64,000 nt of DNA from DATGPD01 sp041398565 (GCA_041398565.1 JAWKUN010000005.1:1054001-1118000), one strand, 5' to 3'. Shown: positions 1-9,518, counted from the stretch's first letter. Program-made: numbers and translations. The notes: generated by a model from the sequence alone, not told the origin.

Positions 1-662
1 GTGGCGACGCCCTGCTCGGCCAGCAGGGCTGCTGCTTGGAACAGGCCCTCGAAGATCGGGTCGAGCGCGTAGCCGTAGCGCGAGCGCACACGCACCGGCA
101 CCTTGCCGATCGCCTCGTAGAACGACAGCAGCCACTCGGTGACCGCCGGTGCGGTCTGCGCCGCCGGCACGATCTCGACGATCAGGTTGCGCTCGGCCGG
201 GAAGAAGTAGTGGATGACGAGGGTGCGTTCCTTGTGCGCGGCGCCCTGGAAGATCACCTCCGGTTCCAGGTGCGAGCTGTTGCTGGCGAGGATGGTGTCC
301 TTGCGCACCAGGGTCTCGACCTGCGCGAAGATCTTCCCTTTGAGCGCCTCGTTCTCGGTCGCCGCCTCGACCACGAAATCGGCGCCCTCGATGGCGCCGT
401 AGTCGCTGGTCCAGGTCAGGCTCGACAGCATCTGCTGCTGCTGCGCAGCGGTGAAGGCACCGCTCTCCACGCCCTTGGCCACCTTCTTCTCCAGCTTGCC
501 GCGGCCCTTGGCCAGCGCCTCCTCGGCGACGTCGACCACCACGATCCTCACCCCGTCCGGTGCCAGGGTCTTGGCGAAGTAGAGCGCGATGTCGGGGCCG
601 ATCTGGCCCGAGCCGATGACGACGACCTTGTGCAGCGTGCGACCTTTGTGTTCGAAACCCAT
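1..662 (-). CDS. 3-hydroxyacyl-CoA dehydrogenase, N-terminal part (runs off the window)
   Basis: This would oxidise 3-hydroxyacyl-CoA to 3-oxoacyl-CoA with NAD+ in beta-oxidation or a related acyl-CoA pathway. About 220 residues are present. The N-terminus has a Rossmann dinucleotide fold: VVVIGSGQIG gives the GxGxxG loop, and VVVDV follows as the second strand with its acidic end. A conserved NSS and the HYFFPAERN segment match the region around the family's active-site Ser and His. The start is the ATG at 660-662, 20-odd residues ahead of the NAD loop, as usual. The 3' end, including the C-terminal dimerisation domain, lies outside the window, so I cannot say whether it is a single-domain enzyme or a FadB/FadJ-type fusion. 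The call to the family is secure; the substrate is unknown. Confidence 0.85.
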   Translation of the reverse strand, partial: MGFEHKGRTLHKVVVIGSGQIGPDIALYFAKTLAPDGVRIVVVDVAEEALAKGRGKLEKKVAKGVESGAFTAAQQQQMLSSLTWTSDYGAIEGADFVVEAATENEALKGKIFAQVETLVRKDTILASNSSHLEPEVIFQGAAHKERTLVIHYFFPAERNLIVEIVPAAQTAPAVTEWLLSFYEAIGKVPVRVRSRYGYALDPIFEGLFQAAALLAEQGVA

Positions 663-748
663 GGCTGTTGCTCCAGAAGCGGGCGGAGCAGGGTACCGGT
701 CGCGCGACCCGGAGTCACGCGTAGGCGGCGGTCGGCGCGTTGGTCCGG

Positions 749-2155
749 CTACGTGCGCCCGGCCGCACGGCGCGCTTGCCGCCGCGCGAGGATGCGCTGC
801 ACCTGGGCCTGCTTGCCGGCGTCGAAGCGGTAGCGCAACAGGATCCAGGCGGCCAGCAGGAAGATGACGCCGACGCCCGGCCCGAACAACAGCGTGATCG
901 CCCAGGTGGCGGTCGGGGTCTGCGGCTGGTTCGGCACGAAGCCGGCACCGTCGAGCACCAGGCCGGTGACCCCTACGGCGACGGCGCGGGCCACCTTCTG
1001 CGTGAAACGCCAGACGCCGAAGAAGGCGCCGCCGCGGTTCTTGCGGTGGAAGACGAGGTCGTGGTCGACGACGTCGGTCAGCAGCGAATCGAGCAGCGCG
1101 ACACAGCCCACCAGGAACCCGATGCCCACGCCCCCGAGAAGCACGGGAAGCAGGAAGTTGCCGGGTGGCAGCGTCAGGTAGAGGACGGCGTTGCTGGCGC
1201 CGACGATCGCGGCGCCCCGCGCGAGCGGCTCGAGCTTGCCGGCGCGCTTCGACCAGCGCAGCCACAGCGGCAGGCCGGCGGTGAACGCCAGCAGGAACAC
1301 GCCGAGCAGGACCTGCACCTGCCGGTCGCCGAGCCGCAGGCAGTCGCTGTAGTAGTAGAGCGCCGTCGTGGCGTTGACACCGACCCCGGCACTGGCGATC
1401 AGGTATGCCGCCAGCAGCGGCCGGAAGGTGCGATTGCCGGCGGCCTCGAGCAGCTCACCGAACCAGGACGGCCCACGGCGATCCCCGTGCGCCGGCGGCG
1501 CCTGACGCACGAACCCCACCCAGGGCTTGGCCACGGTCCAGGTGACGCAGGCTCCCGTCAACGCGATGACGGCGATGGTGATGCTCGTCTCCGCCATCGA
1601 GTCCACGGTTCCGCCGCCGAACGCCAGTGCGAACAGGAGCGGCAGCGTCACCGCCACGCATGCGCCGAGGTTGGAGCCGCCGTAGCGCCACGCGAACAGC
1701 ACCGAGCGCTGGTGCGGGTCGTCGGTCATCTCGTTGCACGTGGCGAGGTAGGGCACGTACACGACGGTCAAGCCGGTGTTGAGCAGGCAGCCGGCCACCA
1801 AGAGCCAGCTGAACTTGCTCCACTCGCCGTGCAGCGTCGGCGGCGCGAACACGCCGACGAGCCCCAGCGCCAGCAGCACGGCGCCGACCAGGATCCACAC
1901 GCGCCGACCGATTCTGTGCGCGGTGCGGTCGCTGACCACACCCATCGCCGGATCGACCAGCGCGTCCCAGAGGAGACCGAGTGCGAACGCGACCCCGGCC
2001 AGGCGCGGCGACAGGCCTTGGGCGTCGGTGTAGAACTTGAGCAGGTAGATGCGGAGCGCGGTCTCGGCGGCGTTCAGACCCACCTCCGCGCTGGCGTAGC
2101 GGACCTGCGTGCCGAGCGTCAGGTGCGCATGGCGGTGGCGCTCGGGTCCGGGCAC
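749..2155 (-). CDS. MFS sugar symporter of the GPH (MelB-like) family
   Basis: A 468-residue polytopic membrane protein with about 12 hydrophobic segments. Near residues 60-80 it carries LLWDALVDPAMGVVSDRT, the signature of glycoside-pentoside-hexuronide:cation symporters (MelB, XylP and relatives), followed by the basic loop AHRIGRR. It would couple uptake of a sugar or sugar conjugate to Na+ or H+ at the inner membrane. A second half-repeat follows after a cytoplasmic loop around residues 225-245. Length is normal for the family. The neighbours (an acyl-CoA dehydrogenase on one side, a secreted FG-GAP protein on the other) do not reveal the substrate. I used the ATG at 2155; the first about 12 residues are hydrophilic and basic, so a slightly later start cannot be excluded. 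Confidence 0.85.
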   Translation of the reverse strand: MPGPERHRHAHLTLGTQVRYASAEVGLNAAETALRIYLLKFYTDAQGLSPRLAGVAFALGLLWDALVDPAMGVVSDRTAHRIGRRVWILVGAVLLALGLVGVFAPPTLHGEWSKFSWLLVAGCLLNTGLTVVYVPYLATCNEMTDDPHQRSVLFAWRYGGSNLGACVAVTLPLLFALAFGGGTVDSMAETSITIAVIALTGACVTWTVAKPWVGFVRQAPPAHGDRRGPSWFGELLEAAGNRTFRPLLAAYLIASAGVGVNATTALYYYSDCLRLGDRQVQVLLGVFLLAFTAGLPLWLRWSKRAGKLEPLARGAAIVGASNAVLYLTLPPGNFLLPVLLGGVGIGFLVGCVALLDSLLTDVVDHDLVFHRKNRGGAFFGVWRFTQKVARAVAVGVTGLVLDGAGFVPNQPQTPTATWAITLLFGPGVGVIFLLAAWILLRYRFDAGKQAQVQRILARRQARRAAGRT

Positions 2156-2260
2156 GGACTCAGCCTACGCGGGCGGGCGCGCGTTTTCCGCGCAGGGTTC
2201 GTCGAACAGGTTGCGGAACGGCTTCGGCTGCCGCGACGCGGCGCACCGCCGCCGGCGGGG

Positions 2261-3703
2261 TCAGGGCAGGATGATGTCGCGCAGCGCGTTCGAAAGGCGA
2301 GGCGCGGCGCCCGCCGGCACGAACAGCGCTTGGAAGTAGAGAGACGTGCCGACCATCCGAGCGACGTTGGGTATCGGCAGTCGGACCGACCTCAGTCGGG
2401 AGGTCGTCTGCAGCAACGGCAAGGTGACGGTCCGCGCCGGGTCGAGGCGCAGGATGCCGAGGGGCGGCAGGGGGATCGCCGCGGGACCGAACGACAGGAC
2501 CGGCTGGATCAGCACCGGCCCCACGGCCGTGTCGACGTGCATGTCCAGGTCGTACCAGCTGGCGATGTGCGGCGCCGTCGATGCATCGAGCTGCCAGAAG
2601 AAGTTCAGGACCGGGCCGCCCAACCCGATGCACCCGGACGACACGAAGTCGTCGTCACCGTCGCCATCCAGATCGGCGATGCAGAGGTTCTGGGCCGTGA
2701 CCGCTGCGCTGGGGAAGCCGCCGTCGATCAAGGTGAAGTTGCCCGTCCCGTCGTTCACGAACAGGCCGTTGGGACCGATCAGGTCGGGGTCGCCGTCCCC
2801 GTCGTGGTCGATCGCCGCGTAGGTTCCGAAGCTGGCGTTGGCGATGGCTACCGGCGCCGCGAAGTTGCCGCCCCCCAGGCTGCGTCGGACTTGCTTGCCA
2901 TCGTCGTCGAGCAGGTCGAGACGGCCGTCGCCATCGACGTCCGCGGCGTAGCACAGCGTGCCGGCGAGCGTGAGCGAGGCCCGTGTGAACACGGCGCGCC
3001 CGTCGTTGAGCAGGACCGTGGGGGCGATGCGCAGGTAGTTGCCGCCGGTGTTGAGCACGAGGTCGAGGTCGCCGTCCTGGTCGAGATCGGCGGCAAAGCT
3101 GCGACGGTCGGCAAGGCACTGGCCTGGCAGGCGGCCGGTCGTGCCGTCGACGAACACGCCGGCGCCGTTGTTCAGGTACAGCTTGCTCACCGGGAGCGAG
3201 GAGTTGGTGTTGGCGACGAACCAGTCGAGGTCGCCGTCGCCATCGAAGTCGCCGACCACCTGGTCGGTGCTGTAGTCGGCGTTCGCCGGCAGCGCCGTGG
3301 CGCTGACGTCGGTGAAGAACCCACGGCCGTCGTTGAGGTACACGAGGTTGGGGAGCCAGTCGTCGTTCACCATCAGCAGGTCGAGGTCACCGTCCCCGTC
3401 GATATCGACGAGGTCGGCCTCGTACGTGGCGTGCGAACGCGGGGTCACCAGCCGCGCGGCGGTCTCGTTGCTGAAGATGGCGTTGCCGTCGTTGACGAGC
3501 ACCACGTTCGGGTTCAGATCGTTGGCGATCACCAGGTCGAGGTCGCCGTCCCCGTCGATGTCACCGGCCGTCACGTCGTCGAGCCGCCCCAGGATGGTGG
3601 GCAGGCGTGCCGTGCGGCTGATGGTGAAGGGCGACTGGGCGGCCACGTCGCACGCCAGCAGCGTGAGAAACAGGGACGCGCCGAGCAGGGACCTCGTGTT
3701 CAT
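2261..3703 (-). CDS. secreted FG-GAP/VCBS repeat protein
   Basis: A 480-residue exported protein. The start ATG at 3703 gives a clean signal peptide (MNTRSLLGASLFLTLLACDV, cleavage near AAQ); an upstream in-frame extension lacks one. The body has at least seven repeats with calcium-binding DxDGDGDxD loops (for example DIDGDGDLDLVIAND, DFDGDGDLDWFVANT, DLDGDGDDDFVSSG), the pattern of FG-GAP/VCBS blades that fold into an integrin-alpha-like beta-propeller. The last about 110 residues are a separate beta-rich domain rich in Pro and Leu, like the C-terminal domain of other secreted proteins in this window. Such proteins are abundant in Planctomycetota; the role is unknown, probably extracellular binding or adhesion. 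It stands alone, with a palindromic repeat about 200 bases upstream. Confidence 0.85.
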   Translation of the reverse strand: MNTRSLLGASLFLTLLACDVAAQSPFTISRTARLPTILGRLDDVTAGDIDGDGDLDLVIANDLNPNVVLVNDGNAIFSNETAARLVTPRSHATYEADLVDIDGDGDLDLLMVNDDWLPNLVYLNDGRGFFTDVSATALPANADYSTDQVVGDFDGDGDLDWFVANTNSSLPVSKLYLNNGAGVFVDGTTGRLPGQCLADRRSFAADLDQDGDLDLVLNTGGNYLRIAPTVLLNDGRAVFTRASLTLAGTLCYAADVDGDGRLDLLDDDGKQVRRSLGGGNFAAPVAIANASFGTYAAIDHDGDGDPDLIGPNGLFVNDGTGNFTLIDGGFPSAAVTAQNLCIADLDGDGDDDFVSSGCIGLGGPVLNFFWQLDASTAPHIASWYDLDMHVDTAVGPVLIQPVLSFGPAAIPLPPLGILRLDPARTVTLPLLQTTSRLRSVRLPIPNVARMVGTSLYFQALFVPAGAAPRLSNALRDIILP

Positions 3704-3900
3704 GACGGAGCGAAGGCAACCAGCGTGCCGCAGACGGCCGTCCTGGGGCTTCGGGCCCGGGTCCGGTGCACAGCGCATTGCGGCGGCTGGCGCGCGTGCC
3801 CGAGGCGTTCGATCGGCGGGCGCTCTCTCGTTTCGACGCCTGAACGCGCTGTCGCGTCGTCGTCACACACACTCCTCGCCGGGGCGGTTGTTGCCCGACC

Positions 3901-3931
3901 TTGCTCGGCGGTCGCCCTTGCGACCGCGAGG
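3901..3931 (+). repeat. copy A of a dispersed palindromic repeat
   Basis: The core is a hairpin with stem GCGGTCGC, loop CCTT and stem GCGACCGC (3908-3927), preceded by TTGCTCGGC. The same hairpin with the same loop occurs at 26948-26988, and related versions lie near 48549, 53375 and 59943. It lies in the intergenic region between the FG-GAP gene and the acyltransferase gene. It is a short, partial copy of the element. Confidence 0.7.
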
Positions 3932-3941
3932 ACGTCCGGAC

Positions 3942-4955
3942 TCAGACCACCACCAGCCCGGCGTCGAACAGGGTCTGGCGGTCGCGCACGCCGCGGTAGC
4001 CTTCACGCACGACGACGTGCCCGACCGGGGCGCGCAGCGAGTTGCCGGGCGCAGCGCACAGCATCACGTCCGGGTTCAGCTCGCGCAGGGCGACCCGCAC
4101 CGACGACGTGAAGTCGAAGGTCTCGGTGACCTGTGGACCGACGGTGTATGCCAGCAGTGCCTGCGGATCGGCCGACCATGGCGAGTGCATGCGACCGAAG
4201 CCGTCGATCAGGTGCGTCTTCGGCATGCCGATCGGCAGGTCGTCGAGTTCGCCGCGCGCCATGTCGGCGACTTCGGTGCAGAGGCGGGTGTGGAACGGCC
4301 CGTGCCCGGCCAGACGGAACGGAAACTCGCGCTCGCCGACGACGATCTTCGGCAGGTGCCGCAGCATCTCGGTGACACCGCGCTCGGTGCCCCCGAGCAC
4401 CGCGTGCCCACCGAGTCGGATCGAGGGCGCGACGAAGTGGTCGTCTCCGAGCGCGTTCACCTCGGCGAGCGTGGCGTCGACCGCAGCGCTGCGCTCCGCG
4501 TCGGGACGCCAATCGTCGTCGACGGTGGTGGTCAGGATCTGACCACCGACCGCGGCTGTCTGCAACCGCGCCATGGTCGTCACCAGGAGCCAGCCGTCCG
4601 CCGCCGACACGCATCCGGCGGCTGCCAGTGCGGTGTACCAGCCGAGCGAGTTGCCGATCACTCCGGCGATGCGGTAGCGCTCGGGCAGCATCTCGGCTTG
4701 TGCCATGGTCGCGAAGTAGATGAGCTCGGCGGCGTTCTGCCCCTGCAGGTGCAGGCTCGGCCGGAACGCGGGCGCACCGTCGAGCTCCGAGACGGTGGGC
4801 AGGCCCTGCGCACGGCGCACGGCGTCGGCACGCGCCAGCGCTTCGGCCACGGGCCCGGGCCGCAGGTTGCGTGCGATCGAGCCCAGCTCGTCCTTGCCGT
4901 AGCTGCCGCGCCCCGGGCAGACGAGCACGGCGATGGGCTTGCCGTTCGCACTCAT
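3942..4955 (-). CDS. FabD-like ACP/CoA acyltransferase domain protein
   Basis: A 337-residue stand-alone acyltransferase of the malonyl-CoA:ACP transacylase fold. Landmarks are PGRGSYGKDEL near the N-terminus (PGQGSQ in FabD), GVIGNSLGWYTAL around residues 105-117 (the nucleophile elbow GHSxG, here GNSLG, catalytic Ser kept), HGPFHTRLC (the catalytic His of PFHSxLM), and APGNSL near the C-terminus. The His that normally precedes the Ser is replaced by Asn, so substrate choice may differ from true FabD. The start is the ATG at 4953-4955, which overlaps the TGA of the upstream E1 gene (ATGA), so the two are translationally coupled. No ACP, ketosynthase or other fatty-acid gene is nearby. It may transfer the acyl product of the E1 enzyme, but that is inference. 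Confidence 0.75.
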   Translation of the reverse strand: MSANGKPIAVLVCPGRGSYGKDELGSIARNLRPGPVAEALARADAVRRAQGLPTVSELDGAPAFRPSLHLQGQNAAELIYFATMAQAEMLPERYRIAGVIGNSLGWYTALAAAGCVSAADGWLLVTTMARLQTAAVGGQILTTTVDDDWRPDAERSAAVDATLAEVNALGDDHFVAPSIRLGGHAVLGGTERGVTEMLRHLPKIVVGEREFPFRLAGHGPFHTRLCTEVADMARGELDDLPIGMPKTHLIDGFGRMHSPWSADPQALLAYTVGPQVTETFDFTSSVRVALRELNPDVMLCAAPGNSLRAPVGHVVVREGYRGVRDRQTLFDAGLVVV

Positions 4956-7189
4956 CGCACGCGCTCTTCGATCAGAGCCAGCGCGGCCGTCACGATGTCC
5001 TCCACCTGCACCAGCATCAGGTTGGCGGCCGGTCCCAGCGGGATGTAGCTGTCCTTGGCGGTGACACGGCGCAGGCGCACGCCCTCGAGGTCGGGGTCCT
5101 GCGCCAGCTCGGCGAGGATCCCCGCCGACGGGCCGCCGTGCGTCGCGCGGCACTCGTCGACGACGAGCACGCGGCCCGTGGCGCGGGCCGACTCCTTGAT
5201 CTGTCGCCACGGCAGCGGTGCCAGCCAGCGCAGGTCGAGCACGCGCGCCGCGACGCCGCGCTGCTGCAGCAGGCGTTGCGCCTGCAGGCTCATGTAGAGA
5301 CCGTTCGCCCAGCTCACGATCGTCACTTGGTCGCCGTCGCCGTACAGGCGCCCCTCGCCCAATATGGCGAGCTCACGCGGCGGTGGGTAGGCGGTCTGCC
5401 ACAGGCCGTCGCCCTTCTCGTGCAGGTCCTTCGCCATGTAGAGGGCGATCGGCTCCAGGAAGACGCACACCTTGCCGTGCTGCCGCGCTGCCGCCGCGCA
5501 GGTGCGCAGCATGGTCACGGCGTCGTCGCCGCGGGCTGGCGAGGCGAGGACGAGACCGGGAATGTCGAGCAGGGCGCCGATGCTGTCGTCGTTGTGGAAG
5601 TGACCGCCGAAACCGCGCTGGTAGGCGTAGCCGGCGACGCGCACGACCATCGGATTGGCGTAGCGCCCGCCGCTGAAGAACTGCAGCGACGCCGCCTCGC
5701 CGCGGATCTGGTCGAGCGCGTTGTGGATGTAGGCGAGGTACTGGATCTCCGGGAACGGCAGGCAGCCGGCCTGCGCCGCCCCTTGCGCCAGCCCGAGGAT
5801 CGAGGTCTCGTCGAGGATCGTGTTGAAGACACGGCCGGTGCCGAAGGACGCGTGCAGACCGTCGGTCACGTGATAGACCCCGCCCTTCTTGGCGACGTCC
5901 TCACCGAACACCAGCATCTCCGGCACCGCGGCCATGAGGTCCTTGAGGCCTTGCGCCAGGCGGAACGCCAGGTGGCGCGGGCGGTCGTCGGCCTCGGGGA
6001 GCTTGCCGTCGAAGGTGCGCGCGCGCACGTCGGGCGGCGCCTCCAGTGGGCTCAGTTCGTGCGGCGCCGGCAGCGCCAGCGGCGCCATCACCGCGTCCGC
6101 GGTCGTCAGCTTCGGCCGCCGGGCGGCCTCGGTCGTGGCCCGCTCCAGGCGCTCCTTGGTGTCGGTGTAGAGCGCCAGCATCGCGTCCTTGGTGAGAGCG
6201 CCGGTCGCGAGCAGCAAGTCGGCGAAGCACAGCATCGGATCCAGCCGCTCGCGCGCCGCGATTTCGTCGAGCGTCAGGTAGGTGGTCTCGACGTCGGTAC
6301 CAGCGTGGCCCATGAGACGCACGGTCTTCATGTGGAAGAACGCGGGGCGGCGTCGCTCGCGGCAGAACTCGATCGCTGCCGCCGCCACGTCGTGCGTCTG
6401 CGCCAGGTCGCGCCCGTCGGCGAAGAAGTACTCGAGACCGGCGCGCTCGGCGTAGCTGCGTCTGACGAAGTCGTACGGCGTTCGGACCGAGATGCCGATG
6501 CCGTTGTCTTCGCACGCGAACAACACCGGGCAAGGCTGGTTGTGCAGTGTCGCCGCCGCCGCCGCGTTCAGCCCGGCCTGCGCCGTGGCGTGATTGACCG
6601 ACGCATCGCCGAACGAGCAGTACACGACGGCATCGAACGGCACGCGGCACGGCAGGCCGCGCCGCTGCAGACGCGCCAGGACGTAGGCGAAGCCGAACGC
6701 CTTGGGCAGGTGGCTGGCGATCGTGCTGGTCTGCGGCGGAATCCACAGCGTCGAGCTGCCGAGGACCTTGTGCCGGCCGCCGGACACCGGGTCCTCGGCC
6801 GACGCCGTGAACGACAGCATGGCGTCGAAGAGCGGCGTCTCGCCTCGGCCCCGGCGTTGACGCGCCGCCACGAACGCACCGGACCGGTAGTGCAGGAACG
6901 CCGGGTCGGTGCTGCGCAGCAGCTGCCCGAACACCGCGTTCGCTTCGTGCCCACTGCTGCCGATCGTGTAGAAGGTCAGGCCCTGGTCCTTGAGGCGGCG
7001 CGCCAGCAGGTCCTGCAGCCGTGACTGCAGCGCGGCCTCGAACAGGCCCACGGCAGTGCGACGCGTGAGCGAGGATCCGGGCGCGATCGGCGCGTCCGCG
7101 GGCCCGCTTCGCCCGGGATCGGAGCCGGCGTGCTGCTCCAGGAACTCTTCCAGCTGGCGCTCGACGACGCTCTCTCGGCGGATGGACAT
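4952..7189 (-). CDS. fused E1alpha-E1beta 2-oxoacid dehydrogenase (ThDP-dependent)
   Basis: A 745-residue protein joining both subunits of an alpha2beta2-type E1: the alpha domain at about 45-380 and the beta domain at about 425-745. The alpha half has the thiamine-diphosphate motif, GDAS at 194-197 running to the Asn pair region EDNG at 227-230, and HEANAVFG near the substrate pocket. The beta half has the expected VFGEDVAKKGGVYHVT, the FNTILDE strand, the LDLRWLAPLP segment and VVDECRATHGG. E1 decarboxylates a 2-oxoacid and acylates the lipoyl group of an E2; the sequence looks closest to branched-chain 2-oxoacid or pyruvate E1 enzymes. No E2 or E3 gene is in the window. It overlaps the acyltransferase gene by 4 nt. 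The fusion is known for some bacterial E1 proteins; the acyltransferase partner is the odd part. Confidence 0.85.
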   Translation of the reverse strand: MSIRRESVVERQLEEFLEQHAGSDPGRSGPADAPIAPGSSLTRRTAVGLFEAALQSRLQDLLARRLKDQGLTFYTIGSSGHEANAVFGQLLRSTDPAFLHYRSGAFVAARQRRGRGETPLFDAMLSFTASAEDPVSGGRHKVLGSSTLWIPPQTSTIASHLPKAFGFAYVLARLQRRGLPCRVPFDAVVYCSFGDASVNHATAQAGLNAAAAATLHNQPCPVLFACEDNGIGISVRTPYDFVRRSYAERAGLEYFFADGRDLAQTHDVAAAAIEFCRERRRPAFFHMKTVRLMGHAGTDVETTYLTLDEIAARERLDPMLCFADLLLATGALTKDAMLALYTDTKERLERATTEAARRPKLTTADAVMAPLALPAPHELSPLEAPPDVRARTFDGKLPEADDRPRHLAFRLAQGLKDLMAAVPEMLVFGEDVAKKGGVYHVTDGLHASFGTGRVFNTILDETSILGLAQGAAQAGCLPFPEIQYLAYIHNALDQIRGEAASLQFFSGGRYANPMVVRVAGYAYQRGFGGHFHNDDSIGALLDIPGLVLASPARGDDAVTMLRTCAAAARQHGKVCVFLEPIALYMAKDLHEKGDGLWQTAYPPPRELAILGEGRLYGDGDQVTIVSWANGLYMSLQAQRLLQQRGVAARVLDLRWLAPLPWRQIKESARATGRVLVVDECRATHGGPSAGILAELAQDPDLEGVRLRRVTAKDSYIPLGPAANLMLVQVEDIVTAALALIEERVR

Positions 7190-7550
7190 CAGGGGATGGG
7201 GGCGGCTGGCACGGCAAGACTAGAAGACCGCGTCACGGGATTCACCCGCAGCGGAACCCCGACGCTCCGCCGAGCCCGCCACGTCCGCATCCCTGCAGGT
7301 CGCCTGATCCACGGGACGTCGTCCCCGCCGAGCGGGAAGACCATGCGTAGCTCGGACGCCGCCGCTTCCGTGACACGGATTCCTGCCACGACCCTAGCGG
7401 GTCGCCGGCGTTGGTTCGTGGTGGGCGCAGGGCTCGGAGACGGTGGTGTCCGGCCGATCGCCACGCTCGGTGCCGCGAGGGCCGAGGCCCTCCGGCGAGT
7501 GGGAACCCTTTGCTTGCGGTCGGGCCGGCTGCCGATGATCCCGGACGGCC
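7190..7550. other. intergenic region, divergent promoters
   Basis: These 361 bases separate the minus-strand E1 gene from the plus-strand antiporter gene, so they should hold both promoters. I see no convincing coding frame, RNA gene or strong repeat. Confidence 0.5.
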
Positions 7551-9518
7551 GTGTTCGCCTCCCTCGACCCCATCCTGCTCGACCTGGCACTGCTCTTCGC
7601 GCTGTGCGTGGGCGTCGTCATCGTCTTCCATCGCCTGCGCTTGCCGCCGGTGGTCGGCTTCCTGCTGACGGGCGTCGCCATCGGACCCAACGCGCTCGGC
7701 CTGGTCGCTCACCAGGCCCTCGTCGAGCAACTGGCCGAGGTGGGTGTGGTCATCCTCCTGTTCTCGGTCGGGATGGAGCTGCCGCTCCGCCAGCTCGTCG
7801 ACTTGCGTCGGACCGTGCTCTTGGCCGGCGGCCTGCAGATCGGGTTGTCGCTGGCGCTGGGTGCCGGCGCCGCGCTCCTCGGCGGTCTCAGCCTGCCCGC
7901 GGCGGTGTTCGTCGGGCTCCTGCTGGCCATGTCGAGCACCGCGGTGGCCACCAAGTTGCTCAGCGATCGGGGCGAACTGGGCTCGCCCATCGCCCGCCTC
8001 TCGGTGCCCATTCTCGTGGCTCAGGACCTGGCCGTCGTGCCGGTGATCCTGCTGCTGCCCCTGCTCGCCGGCGGAGACAGCAGCCTGTCCCAGCTGGCCA
8101 TGCAGACCGGACGGGCGTTCTTCTGGCTGGTCGTCGCCGTCGCCATCGCCAAGCTCGTGGCGCCGCGCCTGCTCGACCTGGTGTGCCGCACGCGCAGCCG
8201 CGAGGCGTTCGTCCTGACGCTGATCGGCCTGTGCCTGGGCATGGCCGTGGTCACCGGTCAGCTCGGCTTGTCGCTGGCGTTGGGCGCACTGCTAGCCGGC
8301 GTCGTCATCGCCGACTCCGACTACCACCACATGGCGGTGAGCGAAGTCGAGCCGTTCCGTGACGCGCTCAGCAGCCTGTTCTTCGTGTCGATCGGCATGC
8401 TGTTCGATCCTCACGTCCTGGTGCTGCGACCCACGGTCGTGGTGGCGGCACTGCTCGCGGTCCTGGTGGGCAAGACCCTGGTCATCGCCGCGGTGTCGCG
8501 CATCATGGGCAAGCCGCTCTGGGTCGGGGTGCGCTCGGGTCTGCTGATCGCCCAGGTCGGAGAACTGTCGTTCGTGTTGGTGCAGATCGCCGAGCCGACG
8601 CTGCTGCCGGAACTCTGGCGCGAGGTGTTCTTGGCCGCGGCCGTCCTTTCGATCGCGGCGACGCCCGTGCTCTACGCCTTCGTGGCGCGGGCGCGGCGGG
8701 CCGGGGCGGTGGCCGCCGAGGGCGACGCGGCCGCGCACGCCGGTGCGCGGACGGGCCACGCCGTGATCGTCGGCTTCGGGCCGGCGGGGCAGGCGGTCGG
8801 CCGGGCGATGCGTGTCCTGCGCCTGCCGTTCACCGTGATCGAGATGAACGCCGACACGGTCAAGCTGCACCGTGCCAACGGCGTCGACATCCTCGCCGGC
8901 GACAGCACGCGCGCCCACGTCTTGCAGGCTGCGGGCGTCGGCAGCGCGCGGGTGTTGGTCCTGGCGGTGAACGATGCCGACGCCACGCGCTCCACCGTGG
9001 CGCTGGCCCGGCGGCTCGCGCCGAACGTGCGCATCGTCGCCCGGGCCAACTACATCGGCGAGGTCGACGCGTTGCACCGGGCCGGCGCCAACGAGGTGGT
9101 GCCGCAGGAACTCGAGACCGCGGTCGAGATCATGGCCCGCACCCTCCGCCACTTCTTGGTGGCGGACGACGAGATCGTCCGGCGCGTACAGGCCGTGCGC
9201 GACATGGTGCCGAGCCACAAGCGCGCGGCGCCCGGCCAGGCGCTCGATGCCATCCAGGTCGGCGAGTTCCTGCCGGGAATGGAGGTGCAGGTCGCCACCG
9301 TGGAGGCCGGGAGCGAGCTCGCGGATCAGTCGCTGGTCGGCGCACAGTTCCGACGCCGCTCCGGGGTCAACGTCATCGCCGTCAAGCACGCCGACGAGAT
9401 CAGCACCGACGTCGACCCGAACCGGGTGCTCGTCGCCGGCGACATCCTGGTCCTGCTCGGCGCGGCGGCGCGCATGGCGGATGCCAAGGACCTGCTGCGC
9501 CAGGCGCCGGGCGAGTAG
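7551..9518 (+). CDS. Kef-type K+(Na+)/H+ antiporter with TrkA-N and TrkA-C domains
   Basis: A 655-residue CPA2-family transporter. Residues 1-385 carry about 12-13 membrane segments with the family motifs FHRLRLPPVVGFLLTG and VEQLAEVGVVILLFSVGMEL, then a long hydrophobic core. Residues from about 400 form a cytoplasmic TrkA-N domain starting HAVIVGFGPAGQAVG (GxGxxG, nucleotide binding) and about 550-655 a TrkA-C domain. The role is K+ or Na+ export against H+, gated by nucleotide, at the inner membrane. The start is a GTG at 7551, which puts a short hydrophilic lead before the first membrane helix; no better upstream start is evident. The protein is full length. A weak hairpin follows the stop codon. 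Confidence 0.9.
   Translation: MFASLDPILLDLALLFALCVGVVIVFHRLRLPPVVGFLLTGVAIGPNALGLVAHQALVEQLAEVGVVILLFSVGMELPLRQLVDLRRTVLLAGGLQIGLSLALGAGAALLGGLSLPAAVFVGLLLAMSSTAVATKLLSDRGELGSPIARLSVPILVAQDLAVVPVILLLPLLAGGDSSLSQLAMQTGRAFFWLVVAVAIAKLVAPRLLDLVCRTRSREAFVLTLIGLCLGMAVVTGQLGLSLALGALLAGVVIADSDYHHMAVSEVEPFRDALSSLFFVSIGMLFDPHVLVLRPTVVVAALLAVLVGKTLVIAAVSRIMGKPLWVGVRSGLLIAQVGELSFVLVQIAEPTLLPELWREVFLAAAVLSIAATPVLYAFVARARRAGAVAAEGDAAAHAGARTGHAVIVGFGPAGQAVGRAMRVLRLPFTVIEMNADTVKLHRANGVDILAGDSTRAHVLQAAGVGSARVLVLAVNDADATRSTVALARRLAPNVRIVARANYIGEVDALHRAGANEVVPQELETAVEIMARTLRHFLVADDEIVRRVQAVRDMVPSHKRAAPGQALDAIQVGEFLPGMEVQVATVEAGSELADQSLVGAQFRRRSGVNVIAVKHADEISTDVDPNRVLVAGDILVLLGAAARMADAKDLLRQAPGE

Noticed and set aside
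740..4111. A very long open frame on the plus strand
   Set aside because: Its translation is rich in Arg, Val, Gln and His with no motifs, and it covers three well-supported minus-strand genes; it is an artefact of high GC at codon position three.
4871..7024. Long plus-strand open frame opposite the E1 gene
   Set aside because: It is antisense to the conserved E1 domains and has no recognisable family or signal.
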